From an uncultured Mailhella sp. (lineage in GTDB: Bacteria; Desulfobacterota; Desulfovibrionia; Desulfovibrionales; Desulfovibrionaceae): DNA of 59,658 nucleotides. Position 1 is the first letter of the stretch, and every line of letters begins with the position of its first letter. The notes below the pieces were generated by a model. It searched no databases and was not told the DNA's origin. It saw only the letters and a program-made list of their open reading frames with translations. The DNA is taken from the NCBI GenBank assembly GCA_910578585.1, contig CAJTRG010000002.1:1-59658 (forward strand). Direction: 5' to 3'. This document shows, piece after piece, positions 26,401 through 35,732 of the stretch. A program made the position numbers and the translations under genes.

Positions 26401-27264
26401 TTATTTTGTGTATTTTTTGATAATTGCCTGTGTTCCTAAATCGCCTTGATTGTTGTTTTCCATTTCCACATACATGGAGCAAACTTTTTCAAGCACTGGA
26501 AGGCTGATATTTTTATTTTTGCATTCTTCCAAAGCAATTTTCATATCTTTGACAAAGTGTTTAATAAAGAAACCCGGCGCAAAATCATCATTGCACATTT
26601 TAGGGCCATTATTGCTGACCTGCCAGCTGGCGGCAGCACCTGTTTCAATGGTTTTGAGCATGATTTTTGGATCAATGCCCATGGCGATACAGTAGCTGAT
26701 AGCTTCACAAACGCCGGTAGTATTGGCAGCCACAACAATTTGGTTCGCCATTTTGACGTGTTGTCCCGCGCCCGCTTTTCCTTCATACACAATATTTTTG
26801 CCCATGGCTTCAAAGAGAGGGTGACAAGCGTTGAAAGCGTCTTCATCACCGCCCACCATAATGGCAAGGGTTGCATTTTTAGCGCCAATATCTCCGCCGG
26901 AAACAGGAGCGTCAAGAGCTTTCAGACCTTTTTCCTTTGCCTTTGCATAAATTTGTTCAGCAAGTTTTGGGCTTGAAGTGGTCATGTCAATGAGATAGGC
27001 TTTTGCCGGAGCATTGGCAATAATGCCGTAATCAGAAAAATAGACTTCTTCAATATCTTTTGGATAGCCAATCATAGTGATAATGGCGTCTTTATTTTGG
27101 ATACATTCTTTAATGCTGTCGCAGACGATTGCACCGTCGCCTTTTAAGGCTTCTGCCTTTGCTTTGGTGCGGTTATACACACTGACATTGTAGCCATTTT
27201 TGAGAAGGTTGCGTACCATGGAAGAGCCCATTACGCCGATACCAATAAATGCAATGTTTTTCAT
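26401..27264 (-). CDS. NAD(P)-dependent beta-hydroxyacid dehydrogenase (GarR/tartronate-semialdehyde reductase family)
   Basis: 287 residues. The N-terminal Rossmann domain has FIGIGVMGSSMVRNLLKNGY and the family substrate loop DAPVSGGDIGAKNATLAIMVGG. The catalytic lysine is in GAGQHVKMANQIV (about residue 170). The C-terminal helical domain carries KDMKIALEECKNKNISLP. It would oxidise or reduce a short 3-hydroxyacid or 2-hydroxy-3-oxo acid; the exact substrate is open. It is the last gene of a tight four-gene operon with larE and two DUF362 ferredoxin proteins (spacing 12 bases), which suggests a shared hydroxyacid context. Confidence 0.87.
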   Translation of the reverse strand: MKNIAFIGIGVMGSSMVRNLLKNGYNVSVYNRTKAKAEALKGDGAIVCDSIKECIQNKDAIITMIGYPKDIEEVYFSDYGIIANAPAKAYLIDMTTSSPKLAEQIYAKAKEKGLKALDAPVSGGDIGAKNATLAIMVGGDEDAFNACHPLFEAMGKNIVYEGKAGAGQHVKMANQIVVAANTTGVCEAISYCIAMGIDPKIMLKTIETGAAASWQVSNNGPKMCNDDFAPGFFIKHFVKDMKIALEECKNKNISLPVLEKVCSMYVEMENNNQGDLGTQAIIKKYTK

Positions 27265-27276
27265 TGTTTTTTCTCA

Positions 27277-28389
27277 CTAAATTTTGATAAGTTCGTAATC
27301 TAAAGAGCCAAGGCCAATTTCAGCAGCGTATTCAATTTGATGATAGCCGTGGGTATGTTCCCAGCGGTGGCTGAATTTATCAATATTGACGCCGTTATTT
27401 TCCATTGGCTGCAAGCTTTGTGCCTGTTTTACAAGGTCGTAGCTGGCTTTGTCAATAGCAACAGGGTCAGTGGAAGCTAAAATACCGATATCAGCAATCA
27501 TGGGTGTATCACTCCAGGCAACGCAGTCGCAGTCCGGGGTAACATTCATCACAAAGTTGATATAGATAACTTTATCTTTTTTGTTTTGTACTGCACCATA
27601 GGCATATTCAGCAATTCTTTCCACAAAGGCAGAAAGTTCAGTTTCCCAGGCAGCTGTGATAGCTTTTGGTTCACAAACAGTAATACATTCAAAACAGCCA
27701 ATACATTTATTAGGATCAGCATGTGCAGTCTTTTTGCCGTTTGCATCTTTTTCCATGCTGATCGCGTGGGCAGGGCAGATTTTTGCACAGCTGGCACAGC
27801 CGATACAAATATTTTTATCCATGGCAACACGGGTCTGGTGCTGATCGCGTTTTCCCCAGAAAGAGGCACAGCCCATGGCAAGGTTTTTGAGTGCCCCGCC
27901 AAAACCTGCCATTTCGTGGCCTTTGACGTGGGATAAGACAACCATGCTGTCTGCATCATGGATTTCACGTCCGATATGGGTTTCTTTGAAATGTTTAAGA
28001 TTGACAGGAACATCCACCTGGCTTTGACCGTTGAGCCCGTCCGCAATAATCACAGGAGCGTTGACGGTGCAGGGCGCAAAACCGTGAGCATAGGCAGTAT
28101 TGATATGGTCAATGGCATTTTTACGGGAACCAGAGTACAACGTGTTGGTATCTGTCAAAAATGGTTTCGCCTTTTCCTGTTTTACAAGATCAACCACTTT
28201 GCGGACCAGTTGCGGGCGCAGGTGGGTATCATTGCCCATTTCCCCAAAATGGAGTTTGATTGCGGTGATGTCGTCACGTTTGAGAATGGATTTCAGACCA
28301 ACGGCATTGCACAGTTTTTCAATTTTAGCAGCTTTATTATCTTCATTTTTTCTGCAGTGCATGTCAGCAAAATAGACTTTAGATTTCAT
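27277..28389 (-). CDS. DUF362 ferredoxin-domain protein, copy 1
   Basis: 370 residues. A DUF362 fold (AIKLHFGEMGNDTHLRP, PFLTDTNTLYSGSRKN, FGGALKNLAMGCA) surrounds a two-cluster ferredoxin insert, CIGCASCAKICP (about 195) and CIGCFECITVCEP (about 228). A further CDC pair lies near residue 288. The family is an iron-sulfur protein group of mostly unknown role. A close paralogue lies 11 bases upstream; by eye about two-thirds of the positions agree, so this is a tandem duplication kept with intact clusters. aaggagat precedes the ATG at 28389. Soluble and cytoplasmic. Confidence 0.82.
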   Translation of the reverse strand: MKSKVYFADMHCRKNEDNKAAKIEKLCNAVGLKSILKRDDITAIKLHFGEMGNDTHLRPQLVRKVVDLVKQEKAKPFLTDTNTLYSGSRKNAIDHINTAYAHGFAPCTVNAPVIIADGLNGQSQVDVPVNLKHFKETHIGREIHDADSMVVLSHVKGHEMAGFGGALKNLAMGCASFWGKRDQHQTRVAMDKNICIGCASCAKICPAHAISMEKDANGKKTAHADPNKCIGCFECITVCEPKAITAAWETELSAFVERIAEYAYGAVQNKKDKVIYINFVMNVTPDCDCVAWSDTPMIADIGILASTDPVAIDKASYDLVKQAQSLQPMENNGVNIDKFSHRWEHTHGYHQIEYAAEIGLGSLDYELIKI

Positions 28390-28400
28390 CGTGTATCTCC

Positions 28401-29516
28401 TTATTCAACAGGTATGAGTTCATAATCCAGAGAACCTAAACCAATTTTTTCACCGTATTCAAAAATATGCGCACCGTGTGTTTTTTCCCAGAAATGTTTG
28501 AATTTATCCACATTGACGCCGTTATTTTCCATGGGCTGCAAGCTTTGTGCTTTATACACAAGATCATAGCTTGCTTTATCAAGGGCAAGCGGGTCAGTGG
28601 AAGCCAAAATGCCAATATCAGCAACAAGGGGGGCGTCACTCCAGGAAACACAGTCGCAGTCAGGAGTAATATTCATTAAGAAGTTGATATAAAAGACTTT
28701 TCCTTTTTTGTTTTGAATGGCGCTGTAAGCGTATTCTGCAATTCTTTCCACAAAATGGGAAAGGTCGGAATCGTGTTCATTGACAATGGCTTTTGGCTCA
28801 CAGACAGTTTGACATTCAAAACAGCCAATACATTTATTTCTGTCCACAAAGGCGTGTTTGGTGTTTTCTTCTTTTTTCATACTGATTGCGTGGGCCGGGC
28901 AAATTTTCATACAAGAGCCGCAGGCAATGCAATTGTCTTGATTGACGCGTACTTTTGTATCGTGCTGGTCGCGTTTACCCCAAAAAGAGGCACAGCCCAT
29001 GGCAAGATTCTTTATTGCTCCGCCAAAGCCAGCCACAAGATGTCCTTTAAAGTGAGAGAGAACTACCATGGAATCCGCTTCATAAATTTCACGGGCAAGA
29101 AAAGTTTTTTTGAAATAGTTTAAATTTTCAACGGGAACTTCAATGTGATTTCTTCCTCGTATGCCGTCAGCAATAATCACAGGAGCGTCCATGGTTGTAG
29201 GATTGAAGCCATTGGCATAGGCTGTTTCCAAATGGTCAACGGAATTTTTGCGTGAACCGGAATAGAGTGTATTGGTATCCGTTAAAAATGGTTTAGCGCC
29301 TGCTTCTTTGACCAGGTCAACCACTTTGCGCACCAGCTGCGGACGCAGGTGGGTATCGTTTCCAAATTCGCCAAAATGAAGCTTAATTGCGGTTAAATCA
29401 CCTTTTTTAACAAAGTTGGATACACCAAGGGTATTACAGAGCTTTTCAACTTTTGCAGCTTTGTTTTCAGCTTGTTTTCTGCAATGCATGTCCATAAAAT
29501 AAACTTTTGCTTTCAT
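28401..29516 (-). CDS. DUF362 ferredoxin-domain protein, copy 2
   Basis: 371 residues, paralogous to the next gene in the operon along the whole length. It has the same FGEFGNDTHLRP, TDTNTLYSGSRKN and FGGAIKNLAMGCA landmarks. Its clusters are CIACGSCMKICP and CIGCFECQTVCEP, with CDC repeated near residue 288. Divergence is spread evenly rather than in one domain. It starts seven bases after the larE stop and its ribosome-binding site gtgag overlaps that stop, implying coupled translation. It may serve as an electron or cluster donor for LarE; that is inference from position only. Confidence 0.82.
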   Translation of the reverse strand: MKAKVYFMDMHCRKQAENKAAKVEKLCNTLGVSNFVKKGDLTAIKLHFGEFGNDTHLRPQLVRKVVDLVKEAGAKPFLTDTNTLYSGSRKNSVDHLETAYANGFNPTTMDAPVIIADGIRGRNHIEVPVENLNYFKKTFLAREIYEADSMVVLSHFKGHLVAGFGGAIKNLAMGCASFWGKRDQHDTKVRVNQDNCIACGSCMKICPAHAISMKKEENTKHAFVDRNKCIGCFECQTVCEPKAIVNEHDSDLSHFVERIAEYAYSAIQNKKGKVFYINFLMNITPDCDCVSWSDAPLVADIGILASTDPLALDKASYDLVYKAQSLQPMENNGVNVDKFKHFWEKTHGAHIFEYGEKIGLGSLDYELIPVE

Positions 29517-29523
29517 GATTTAC

Positions 29524-30357
29524 TCACTTGTTTTTATCAAAATAGCCACTGAGTTTTGATAATTGTTCGAATTTTACAGGAAGTATTTTAGCTTTTTTTA
29601 GTTCTGTTTGTAAAGTGTTTAAAACTTCCTTTTCTATGTTTTGTTGGTAATGAAAACAAAATTCGCCATTGATAAAGCGTATGCGAAAATCAGGAATATT
29701 TTCGGCAAAAATTTTTGTCAGTTCTGCTTCAAAAAAATCTTCTAAAGAAATAAGCTGATGCAAAATATCATCTTTTATTTCAGTATGATAAGGAAAACGA
29801 GTTAAAAGACAAGGCCGTGCCTTTTGCTGATAATTTTCCAAACCAATGATTTTTCCCAGGCTGCGGATATCTTGTTTGGTAAAATTGGCAAGAGCAAGAG
29901 GGGATTGAATGGAAAGTTCCTGCAGTGCCATGAGTCCCGGGCGATAAGCAGTAGTATCTTCCGCGTGCGTGCCGTCACAAATAATCAAGCTTGGAAAGTT
30001 TGCCTGAAAGGTTTTGAAGGTGTGGAGTTTGCAGTAATAACAGCGATTCTCGTGATTATGGAAAACAGGTTCCAAGCCAAAAATATCAAGGGAAACAGCG
30101 GTGAGCGCAAGAGAATTTTCTGTACTCCATTTCTTTAAATATCTTGTTTCCTTGGCGTCAATATGTTTTCCTGTGGCATGAACCAAAGAAAATTCACAGC
30201 CGATTTGTTTGGCAAAGAACGCCAGAAAGCGGCTGTCCAAACCACCGGAACAGGCAATAACAAAGGGAACAGCATAGCCTTTTAAAATTTCTTCTAAATG
30301 CAGGGCTTTTTCTTGAAGCGAGGGATTAATATTTTCTAAAAAATCGTGTTTATTCAT
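29524..30357 (-). CDS. larE: LarE-type sulfur transferase for the nickel-pincer cofactor
   Basis: 277 residues. A PP-loop ATP pyrophosphatase motif SGGLDS at 37-42 activates the substrate. CYYC (Cys106, Cys109) and ARPCLLTRFPY (Cys183) match LarE. In LarE enzymes with only the last cysteine, its sulfur is sacrificed. Those with all three cysteines are known to hold a 4Fe-4S cluster, so this copy is predicted to be the cluster type. The product pathway is the nickel-pincer cofactor of lactate racemase and related enzymes. larB, larC and larA are not in the window. First gene of the four-gene operon. Confidence 0.85.
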   Translation of the reverse strand: MNKHDFLENINPSLQEKALHLEEILKGYAVPFVIACSGGLDSRFLAFFAKQIGCEFSLVHATGKHIDAKETRYLKKWSTENSLALTAVSLDIFGLEPVFHNHENRCYYCKLHTFKTFQANFPSLIICDGTHAEDTTAYRPGLMALQELSIQSPLALANFTKQDIRSLGKIIGLENYQQKARPCLLTRFPYHTEIKDDILHQLISLEDFFEAELTKIFAENIPDFRIRFINGEFCFHYQQNIEKEVLNTLQTELKKAKILPVKFEQLSKLSGYFDKNK

Positions 30358-30441
30358 AACAGGATTATACTAAAGGACAGAGAAAAATACATGCCTGTTT
30401 TTCTCAAAAACTTGCCTAAATTTATCAAAATACTTTGCTGC

Positions 30442-31815
30442 TTATTTCCTGAAAAGTTTTTGTTGTAATTCTGCAATGGTTTTTACATAAAATGGGGAAT
30501 TTTCTTCCAAAGGACAAAAGATAGGCGTATAGCCCAGCTTTGAGGCCTGGTTCAGTCTGATGGTATGGGAACTGACAGGGCGGATATGGCCGTTTAAATC
30601 CACTTCTCCCCAAAAAACTGCCCGTTCCGGAAGCGGTATATCATAAAAAGAAGAAAGAATGGCAGCCACAAGGGCAAGGTCAAGCCCCGGCTCCTGTAAA
30701 CGCATGCCGCCGCCCACTTTTGCATAAATATCCACTTGCCCAAAATTGAGACGCAAACGCTTTTCCAATACTGCCAGAAGAAGATGCAGGCGGTTGACAT
30801 CAAAGCCAAGCCCTGTGCGCCTTGGTATGCTCAAATAGGTTTTGGTAACAAGAGCTTGAATTTCAACGGCAAAAGGCTTTTGCCCGTCCACAGCCATAAC
30901 AATGGCAGTGCCGGAAAGGGAAGAGTCCCTTGCTTCCAGGAAGAAGGTCGAAGGGTCTTCAATTACTTCCAGACCCTTTTGCTTCATTTGAAAAACAAGG
31001 AGTTCCTGATTGGGGCCAAAGCGGTTTTTGAGCACGCGCAGGATACGGAAAATTTGTTTTCTGTCTCCTTCAAGGGAAATAACCGTGTCCACCAAATGTT
31101 CAAGCAGCCGTGGCCCGGCTAAATCGCCGTCCTTGGTCACATGCCCCACCAAAATAAGGGTAGTATTATTTCTTTTGCATGCTTCCACAAGTTCGCTGGC
31201 ACAGGCTTTTACCTGACTCACATTACCGGCAAGCCCTTCTGCCATGTCAGAAGAGAGGGTCTGAATGGAGTCCACAATTAAAAGGTTTGGGCGTTCGTCC
31301 TCAATAATATCCACAATATCCTGAACGCGGTTGGTGGCAAGGGCGAGCAGATTTTCATGCAAAACGCCCAGTCGTTCAGCTCTTCCCTTGATTTGAGGCA
31401 GGGATTCTTCACCGCTGGCGTATAAAACAATGTGTGGTTTTTGGGCATTAATGCATACATTATTTTCCATTTGGGTGCCGGAAGCCACCGCGCCTGCCAA
31501 TTGCAGCAAAAGTGTTGATTTTCCAATGCCTGGCTCGCCTCCGACCAAAATTGCAGAGCCCGGAACAAAGCCATTTCCCAAAATTTTATCAAGGGCTTTG
31601 AGACCACAGCCAAAACTTTCGTGATTATCCAGATTAACGTCTTGTAATGCTATAATATTATTGGATTTTATTGTTTTCTTATGAGAAGAATTTGTCTTTT
31701 TCACTGTTGCAAGTTCAAGGGTGTTCCACTCCTTGCAATTTGGGCATTGTCCTTTCCATTGCAGGGATTCAGCGTTGCAATTGCTGCAAATATAGGTTTC
31801 TTTTACTTTTGCCAT
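30442..31815 (-). CDS. radA: DNA repair protein RadA
   Basis: RecA-related helicase that processes recombination intermediates. The 457 residues show the N-terminal zinc finger (CSNCNAESLQWKGQCPNC), Walker A GGEPGIGKST, the RadA signature KNRFG and a C-terminal Lon-like domain (AVLEKRLRLNFGQVDIYAKVGGGMRL). ATG 31815 follows gaggt. It stands upstream of larE by 84 bases on the same strand; a shared transcript is possible but not needed. Confidence 0.96.
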   Translation of the reverse strand: MAKVKETYICSNCNAESLQWKGQCPNCKEWNTLELATVKKTNSSHKKTIKSNNIIALQDVNLDNHESFGCGLKALDKILGNGFVPGSAILVGGEPGIGKSTLLLQLAGAVASGTQMENNVCINAQKPHIVLYASGEESLPQIKGRAERLGVLHENLLALATNRVQDIVDIIEDERPNLLIVDSIQTLSSDMAEGLAGNVSQVKACASELVEACKRNNTTLILVGHVTKDGDLAGPRLLEHLVDTVISLEGDRKQIFRILRVLKNRFGPNQELLVFQMKQKGLEVIEDPSTFFLEARDSSLSGTAIVMAVDGQKPFAVEIQALVTKTYLSIPRRTGLGFDVNRLHLLLAVLEKRLRLNFGQVDIYAKVGGGMRLQEPGLDLALVAAILSSFYDIPLPERAVFWGEVDLNGHIRPVSSHTIRLNQASKLGYTPIFCPLEENSPFYVKTIAELQQKLFRK

Positions 31816-32070
31816 ATTGACCTCATTTCAGGAAAAATTTTACTGATTTTTTCCAAAAATTGAAAGGAAAAAAAATAATAAAAAATTATAATATATTATA
31901 TATAGTTACAAAAAAGTTTTAAACAAAATTTTCAGAACCCATTTACAAGGTATTTTTTTCTCATTACTATCACGATACTGAGAAAACAATGCATTTTCTT
32001 GGTGTCAATGGAATTTTTCTTTTGTGACAAGTTTGTAAACAAGGGAAAAATTTTGTGAGAGGAGGGTCTT
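31816..32070. other. AT-rich divergent region between radA and the cytochrome-Rnf operon
   Basis: Very AT-rich with an interrupted TA-rich patch at about 31885-31905. ctcattactatcacgatactgag (31968-31990) is an imperfect palindrome, and ttgtgacaagtttgtaaacaa (about 32025-32045) recalls CRP/FNR-family sites only loosely. No gene is visible. The promoters of both flanking genes must lie here. Confidence 0.4.
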
Positions 32071-32886
32071 TTGAAAAATAATCTTAAGCTCATTGTTTTA
32101 GTTATTCTTGCCGTAGTAAGCATAGGTGTTTATCTCCTCCCTGAAAAGCAGGAAAAAATTCCTACAAGAGTTTTACTTGATAATTTAGGAGGAAAAGTTA
32201 TTTTTTCTCATAAAACGCATGCAAACAATTATGGTTTTGGCTGTGGAGATTGTCACCATGAAAGTTCGGATCCTCTTGAATCTGTGCTTGCTTGTGGGGT
32301 ATGCCATGGCTCTATTCCAACCAATGCAGAATTAGCTGAAATTGCTAAAACCGGCGATGGAAAAACGCCGCTTGGCAGCATGCCTTATCATAATACAGAA
32401 CTCGTTACTGATAAAAAAGCCTGTGGAACGTGCCACCATTTGGAATTTGCTTTAAAAGACTGGGGACACGATAAACATACAGAAGAGTTTGGTTTGGACT
32501 GTGATGCCTGTCATCATAGTGATAAGGAAAAAGAGCCGGAACCAATGAATTGCGATTCTTGCCATAGCGATAAAGATACCGTGACATTAAAAGATGCTGT
32601 GCATACTAAGTGTGCTGATTGTCATCAGGAATGGTTTGATGAGGGCTTGAAATCCTGTAAGAAGTGCCACAAGGAAGTTGATACACGCAAAGAACTTGTA
32701 AAAGATGCTGATTTTACCATGAACCTTGATTATGCCAAGTGTTCAAAGTGTCATGGCGCGCAGGAAGCACAGGAACTTGTTTTAGGCCGTATGAATGCTT
32801 TCCATGCTCTTTGCATTGGATGTCATAAGACTATTCATATTGAATATCTTGACGGCAGCAACTGTACTCAATGTCATACTAAATAA
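32071..32886 (+). CDS. Decahaem cytochrome c associated with Rnf
   Basis: 271 residues with an uncleaved-type N-terminal membrane helix (about 6-24) and ten CXXCH haem sites in the periplasmic part: CGDCH, CGVCH, CGTCH, CDACH, CDSCH, CADCH, CKKCH, CSKCH, CIGCH and CTQCH. Extra histidine pairs (CHH) can supply the second axial ligands. The start is TTG 32071, supported by a strong gagaggaggg site six bases upstream. Placement 27 bases before rnfC is the arrangement known in Desulfovibrio, where the cytochrome joins the periplasmic cytochrome pool to the ion-pumping Rnf complex. Confidence 0.92.
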   Translation: MKNNLKLIVLVILAVVSIGVYLLPEKQEKIPTRVLLDNLGGKVIFSHKTHANNYGFGCGDCHHESSDPLESVLACGVCHGSIPTNAELAEIAKTGDGKTPLGSMPYHNTELVTDKKACGTCHHLEFALKDWGHDKHTEEFGLDCDACHHSDKEKEPEPMNCDSCHSDKDTVTLKDAVHTKCADCHQEWFDEGLKSCKKCHKEVDTRKELVKDADFTMNLDYAKCSKCHGAQEAQELVLGRMNAFHALCIGCHKTIHIEYLDGSNCTQCHTK

Positions 32887-32913
32887 AGAAATTATAACAA
32901 AAAGTGAGATAGT

Positions 32914-34122
32914 ATGCGACAACGGTTTCAAATATTGAGCGACCCCAGGTTTCGTTTGGTTTATAATGAAACAAGAAGCTTTATTGATGGCCCGGCACCG
33001 AACAAAGTTCGTTTGAATAGGGAAGGTTTTACGCTTCTTGACGGAATAAAGAAGAAAACAAAAGTATATCCCGGCATGCTTTTGGCAACACATCCTTCCA
33101 TTGAAAAAGGGGATTTGCACTCTCCCATGTACGGTGAAATTACTGAAATAAATTACCGCAGTATTTTTATTGATGCAGTAGATCCGGAGGGAATTGAAGG
33201 ACAGGTCGAGCCTGTGGATGTGCTTGCTGAAGGCAGGGAAGGCGAAGAGCTTATTCTGCAAATGAAGCAACTGGGCGTAAATACAAAATCTTTAGCTCAA
33301 GATGTGGATACACTGATTATTAATGGCCTAAACCCTGACCCGGGTGTTACCTGGGCAGAACCCATGCTCACGCAAAACGGGCATAATCTGCATGCAGGGA
33401 TTGAACTGCATAAACGCCTTGCCAAAGCAAAAAATATTGTTCTTGCTGTGCCCAAGGGTATGCATGTTTCCTATGATAATATTGATGTTGTGTATGTTGA
33501 ACCGGAATATCCGAAAAGCGTAAATGCACTTCTTATTCAGGAAGTAACAGGCAAAGAAAATCCTGAAGGCGTTGGTGCTGTTGGACTTCATAATATCTGG
33601 AGTTTGGGACGGGTAGGCGTAACGGGACTTCCGCTCATGGAAACTGTTATTACTATTGGTTCACAAACACAATGGGCGAACTATATTGTAAAAAATGGCA
33701 TGTGGATCGGACAGCTTCTTGATTTTTCAGGAATTGACCTTCGTGCAGGGGATACCATTGTTCGCGGTGGCCCTCTTCGCGGTGAGTGCCTGGACAGGTT
33801 TGACCGTTCCATTACCAAGGGTACAACGGGCTTATTTGTTATTGAAGCTGGAACTGTTCCTCCCATGGAAGGGCACAGTCCATGCGTTAACTGCGGCGCC
33901 TGCGTACAGGTTTGCCCCGCACACTTAAATCCCAGCACTTTGAGCCGCTATGCAGAATTTGCAAATTATAACGCATGTCTCGCTGAACACAGCACCAGTT
34001 GTCTGGAATGCGGTCTTTGCGGATATGTTTGCATTGCTCGTCGGCCTGTACTGCAATACATTCGTCTGGCCAATGCAAAGATCAAAGAAATGCAAGAATT
34101 TGTGTATGAAGAAAAAAAGTAA
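32914..34122 (+). CDS. rnfC: Rnf complex subunit RnfC
   Basis: Peripheral cytoplasmic subunit that takes electrons from NADH or passes them to it. The 402 residues carry a flavin/NADH-binding region (about 140-260; PKGMHVSYDNIDVVYVEPEYP), the SLBB-like segment RAGDTIVRGGPLRGE and two 4Fe-4S motifs, CVNCGACVQVCP and CLECGLCGYVC. The long Ala-rich C-terminal extension of enterobacterial RnfC is absent. It follows the decahaem cytochrome and starts a run of tightly packed rnf genes. Confidence 0.92.
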   Translation: MRQRFQILSDPRFRLVYNETRSFIDGPAPNKVRLNREGFTLLDGIKKKTKVYPGMLLATHPSIEKGDLHSPMYGEITEINYRSIFIDAVDPEGIEGQVEPVDVLAEGREGEELILQMKQLGVNTKSLAQDVDTLIINGLNPDPGVTWAEPMLTQNGHNLHAGIELHKRLAKAKNIVLAVPKGMHVSYDNIDVVYVEPEYPKSVNALLIQEVTGKENPEGVGAVGLHNIWSLGRVGVTGLPLMETVITIGSQTQWANYIVKNGMWIGQLLDFSGIDLRAGDTIVRGGPLRGECLDRFDRSITKGTTGLFVIEAGTVPPMEGHSPCVNCGACVQVCPAHLNPSTLSRYAEFANYNACLAEHSTSCLECGLCGYVCIARRPVLQYIRLANAKIKEMQEFVYEEKK

Positions 34123-34146
34123 TACTTCAAATAAAACGAGTTTAAT

Positions 34147-35106
34147 ATGAGTAATTTGGATAAAAAAATATTATTTTCAATGAGTGTTGCCCCTTTCTGG
34201 CACTGCGGGCGCACGATCCGAGGAAATAGTATTCATACTGGAATAGCGCTGATGTTGGTTATTGCCATGGCAATCTGGCATTGGGGACTTCCTGTTTTGG
34301 GTGTTGTGGCACTTTCTGCATTAGTATCCCTGCTGACCGAGGAATTTTGGAATAAAGTTATGGAACGCTGCTCCACCTGGAGTGACGGAACAGCCCTTGT
34401 TTCAGGTGTGATGTTAGCCTGTCTTTTACCGGCAACAGCTCCTTTCTGGCTTGTTATCATTGGTGCGTTTTGTATGATAACCTTTGGTAAAATGGCTTTT
34501 GGCGGATACGGCGCAAATCCAGTTTCAACAGTTTGTGTCGGTTGGGCAATGATATTCATTTCCTTCCCCATTTATATGGATCCAAACGCCATGCTTTTGC
34601 AGACAGATTTTATTGATCCGCTGGTTCGTCTGAAATATTTTGGGCCGGACTTTATGATGAATTGTGTTTCCTTTACGGGCTTACTCTTTGGTCACCAAAT
34701 TGGTGCGCTGGGCGCAAGTCAAAATCTTGCCATTATTATTGGCGGAATATATCTCCTTGCACGGGGCGTTATCCGCATGGAAATTGTGATTTCCTTTATC
34801 GCCGGTATTCTTCTTTTGGGCGGTATTTTGAATATTTATAACCCGGAACAATATGTCAACCCATTCTATCATCTTTTGACTGGAACAACTTTATTTTGTG
34901 CTTTCTTCCTTGCCACAGAATTTGCCTGCGCGCCGGACAGAGCCATTGGCATGTGGCTGTACGGCCTTGTCGGGGGCATGCTTGTTGTCGTGATCAGAAC
35001 CTATGGAATTTATACTGACGGAGCGCCTTTTGCTGTTATGCTGATCAATTTGCTCAGTCCTTATTTTGCCATGATTCAGCCAAAACCATTTGGAGTTAAG
35101 CAATGA
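34147..35106 (+). CDS. rnfD: Rnf complex subunit RnfD
   Basis: Integral membrane subunit, 319 residues with about nine or ten helices. It resembles NqrB/RnfD and carries the conserved flavinylation-type region in GYGANPVSTVCVGWAMI (the Thr of SxT covalently binds FMN in the family). AttEFACAPDRAIGMWLYG in the C-terminal half is also typical. Its stop overlaps the rnfG start (TAAGCAATGA region), so expression is coupled. Confidence 0.92.
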   Translation: MSNLDKKILFSMSVAPFWHCGRTIRGNSIHTGIALMLVIAMAIWHWGLPVLGVVALSALVSLLTEEFWNKVMERCSTWSDGTALVSGVMLACLLPATAPFWLVIIGAFCMITFGKMAFGGYGANPVSTVCVGWAMIFISFPIYMDPNAMLLQTDFIDPLVRLKYFGPDFMMNCVSFTGLLFGHQIGALGASQNLAIIIGGIYLLARGVIRMEIVISFIAGILLLGGILNIYNPEQYVNPFYHLLTGTTLFCAFFLATEFACAPDRAIGMWLYGLVGGMLVVVIRTYGIYTDGAPFAVMLINLLSPYFAMIQPKPFGVKQ

Positions 35107-35732
35107 AAAGTATCATAAAAATGGTCAGTGTTCTTTCTGTGCTTTGTGCTGTGGCAGGTTTTGTGTTGTCTTACCTGAAAATAAGTACAGTCACACCTAT
35201 TGAAAACCAGCTTTTGACCTATGTGCAGGGCCCTGCAATTTTGAATGTTTTCAAAGATGTTGAAAATTCACCCATACAGGAAAGAAAAAGTTTTGCTGTG
35301 GGCGGCGGAAAAAATATCAATGTTTTTCCTGCAATCAAAGACGGTAAACTTTTTGGCGTTGCCATTGAAGGCTTTGGACAGGGCTTTGGCGGTGATATTG
35401 GGGTTATGGTTGGCTTTAATGTCAACGACGACAGTCTTATTAATATTGATATTACAACCCATAAAGAAACCCCTGGACTTGGCAGCCGTGTTTCTGAAGA
35501 CAGCTTCAAGAAACAATTTGAAGGCAAGCCGCTGCATGCTGTTCTTTTGAAGAGCCAGGGCGGTGAAATTGATGCCATTTCCGGAGCAACTGTTTCTTCC
35601 AACGGCACTGTACTTGCAATCAACGATGCTGGAAATCAATATAAGGCATTGAAAAAAGAAATCATTAATACTTGGAATAGTGGAGCTAAAAATGAGTTTT
35701 TACAAGGAATTCACCAAAGGGCTGTGGAATGA
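35103..35732 (+). CDS. rnfG: Rnf complex subunit RnfG
   Basis: 209 residues with one N-terminal helix and a periplasmic FMN-binding domain. The flavinylation motif SGATVSS (about residue 160; Thr is the FMN site) is intact, and THKETPGLGSRV is the conserved segment before it. The C-terminus overlaps the rnfE start by 41 bases. Confidence 0.92.
   Translation: MKSIIKMVSVLSVLCAVAGFVLSYLKISTVTPIENQLLTYVQGPAILNVFKDVENSPIQERKSFAVGGGKNINVFPAIKDGKLFGVAIEGFGQGFGGDIGVMVGFNVNDDSLINIDITTHKETPGLGSRVSEDSFKKQFEGKPLHAVLLKSQGGEIDAISGATVSSNGTVLAINDAGNQYKALKKEIINTWNSGAKNEFLQGIHQRAVE

Noticed and set aside
32025..32045. CRP/FNR-family site before the cytochrome gene
   Set aside because: One half-site is reasonable but the second does not mirror it.
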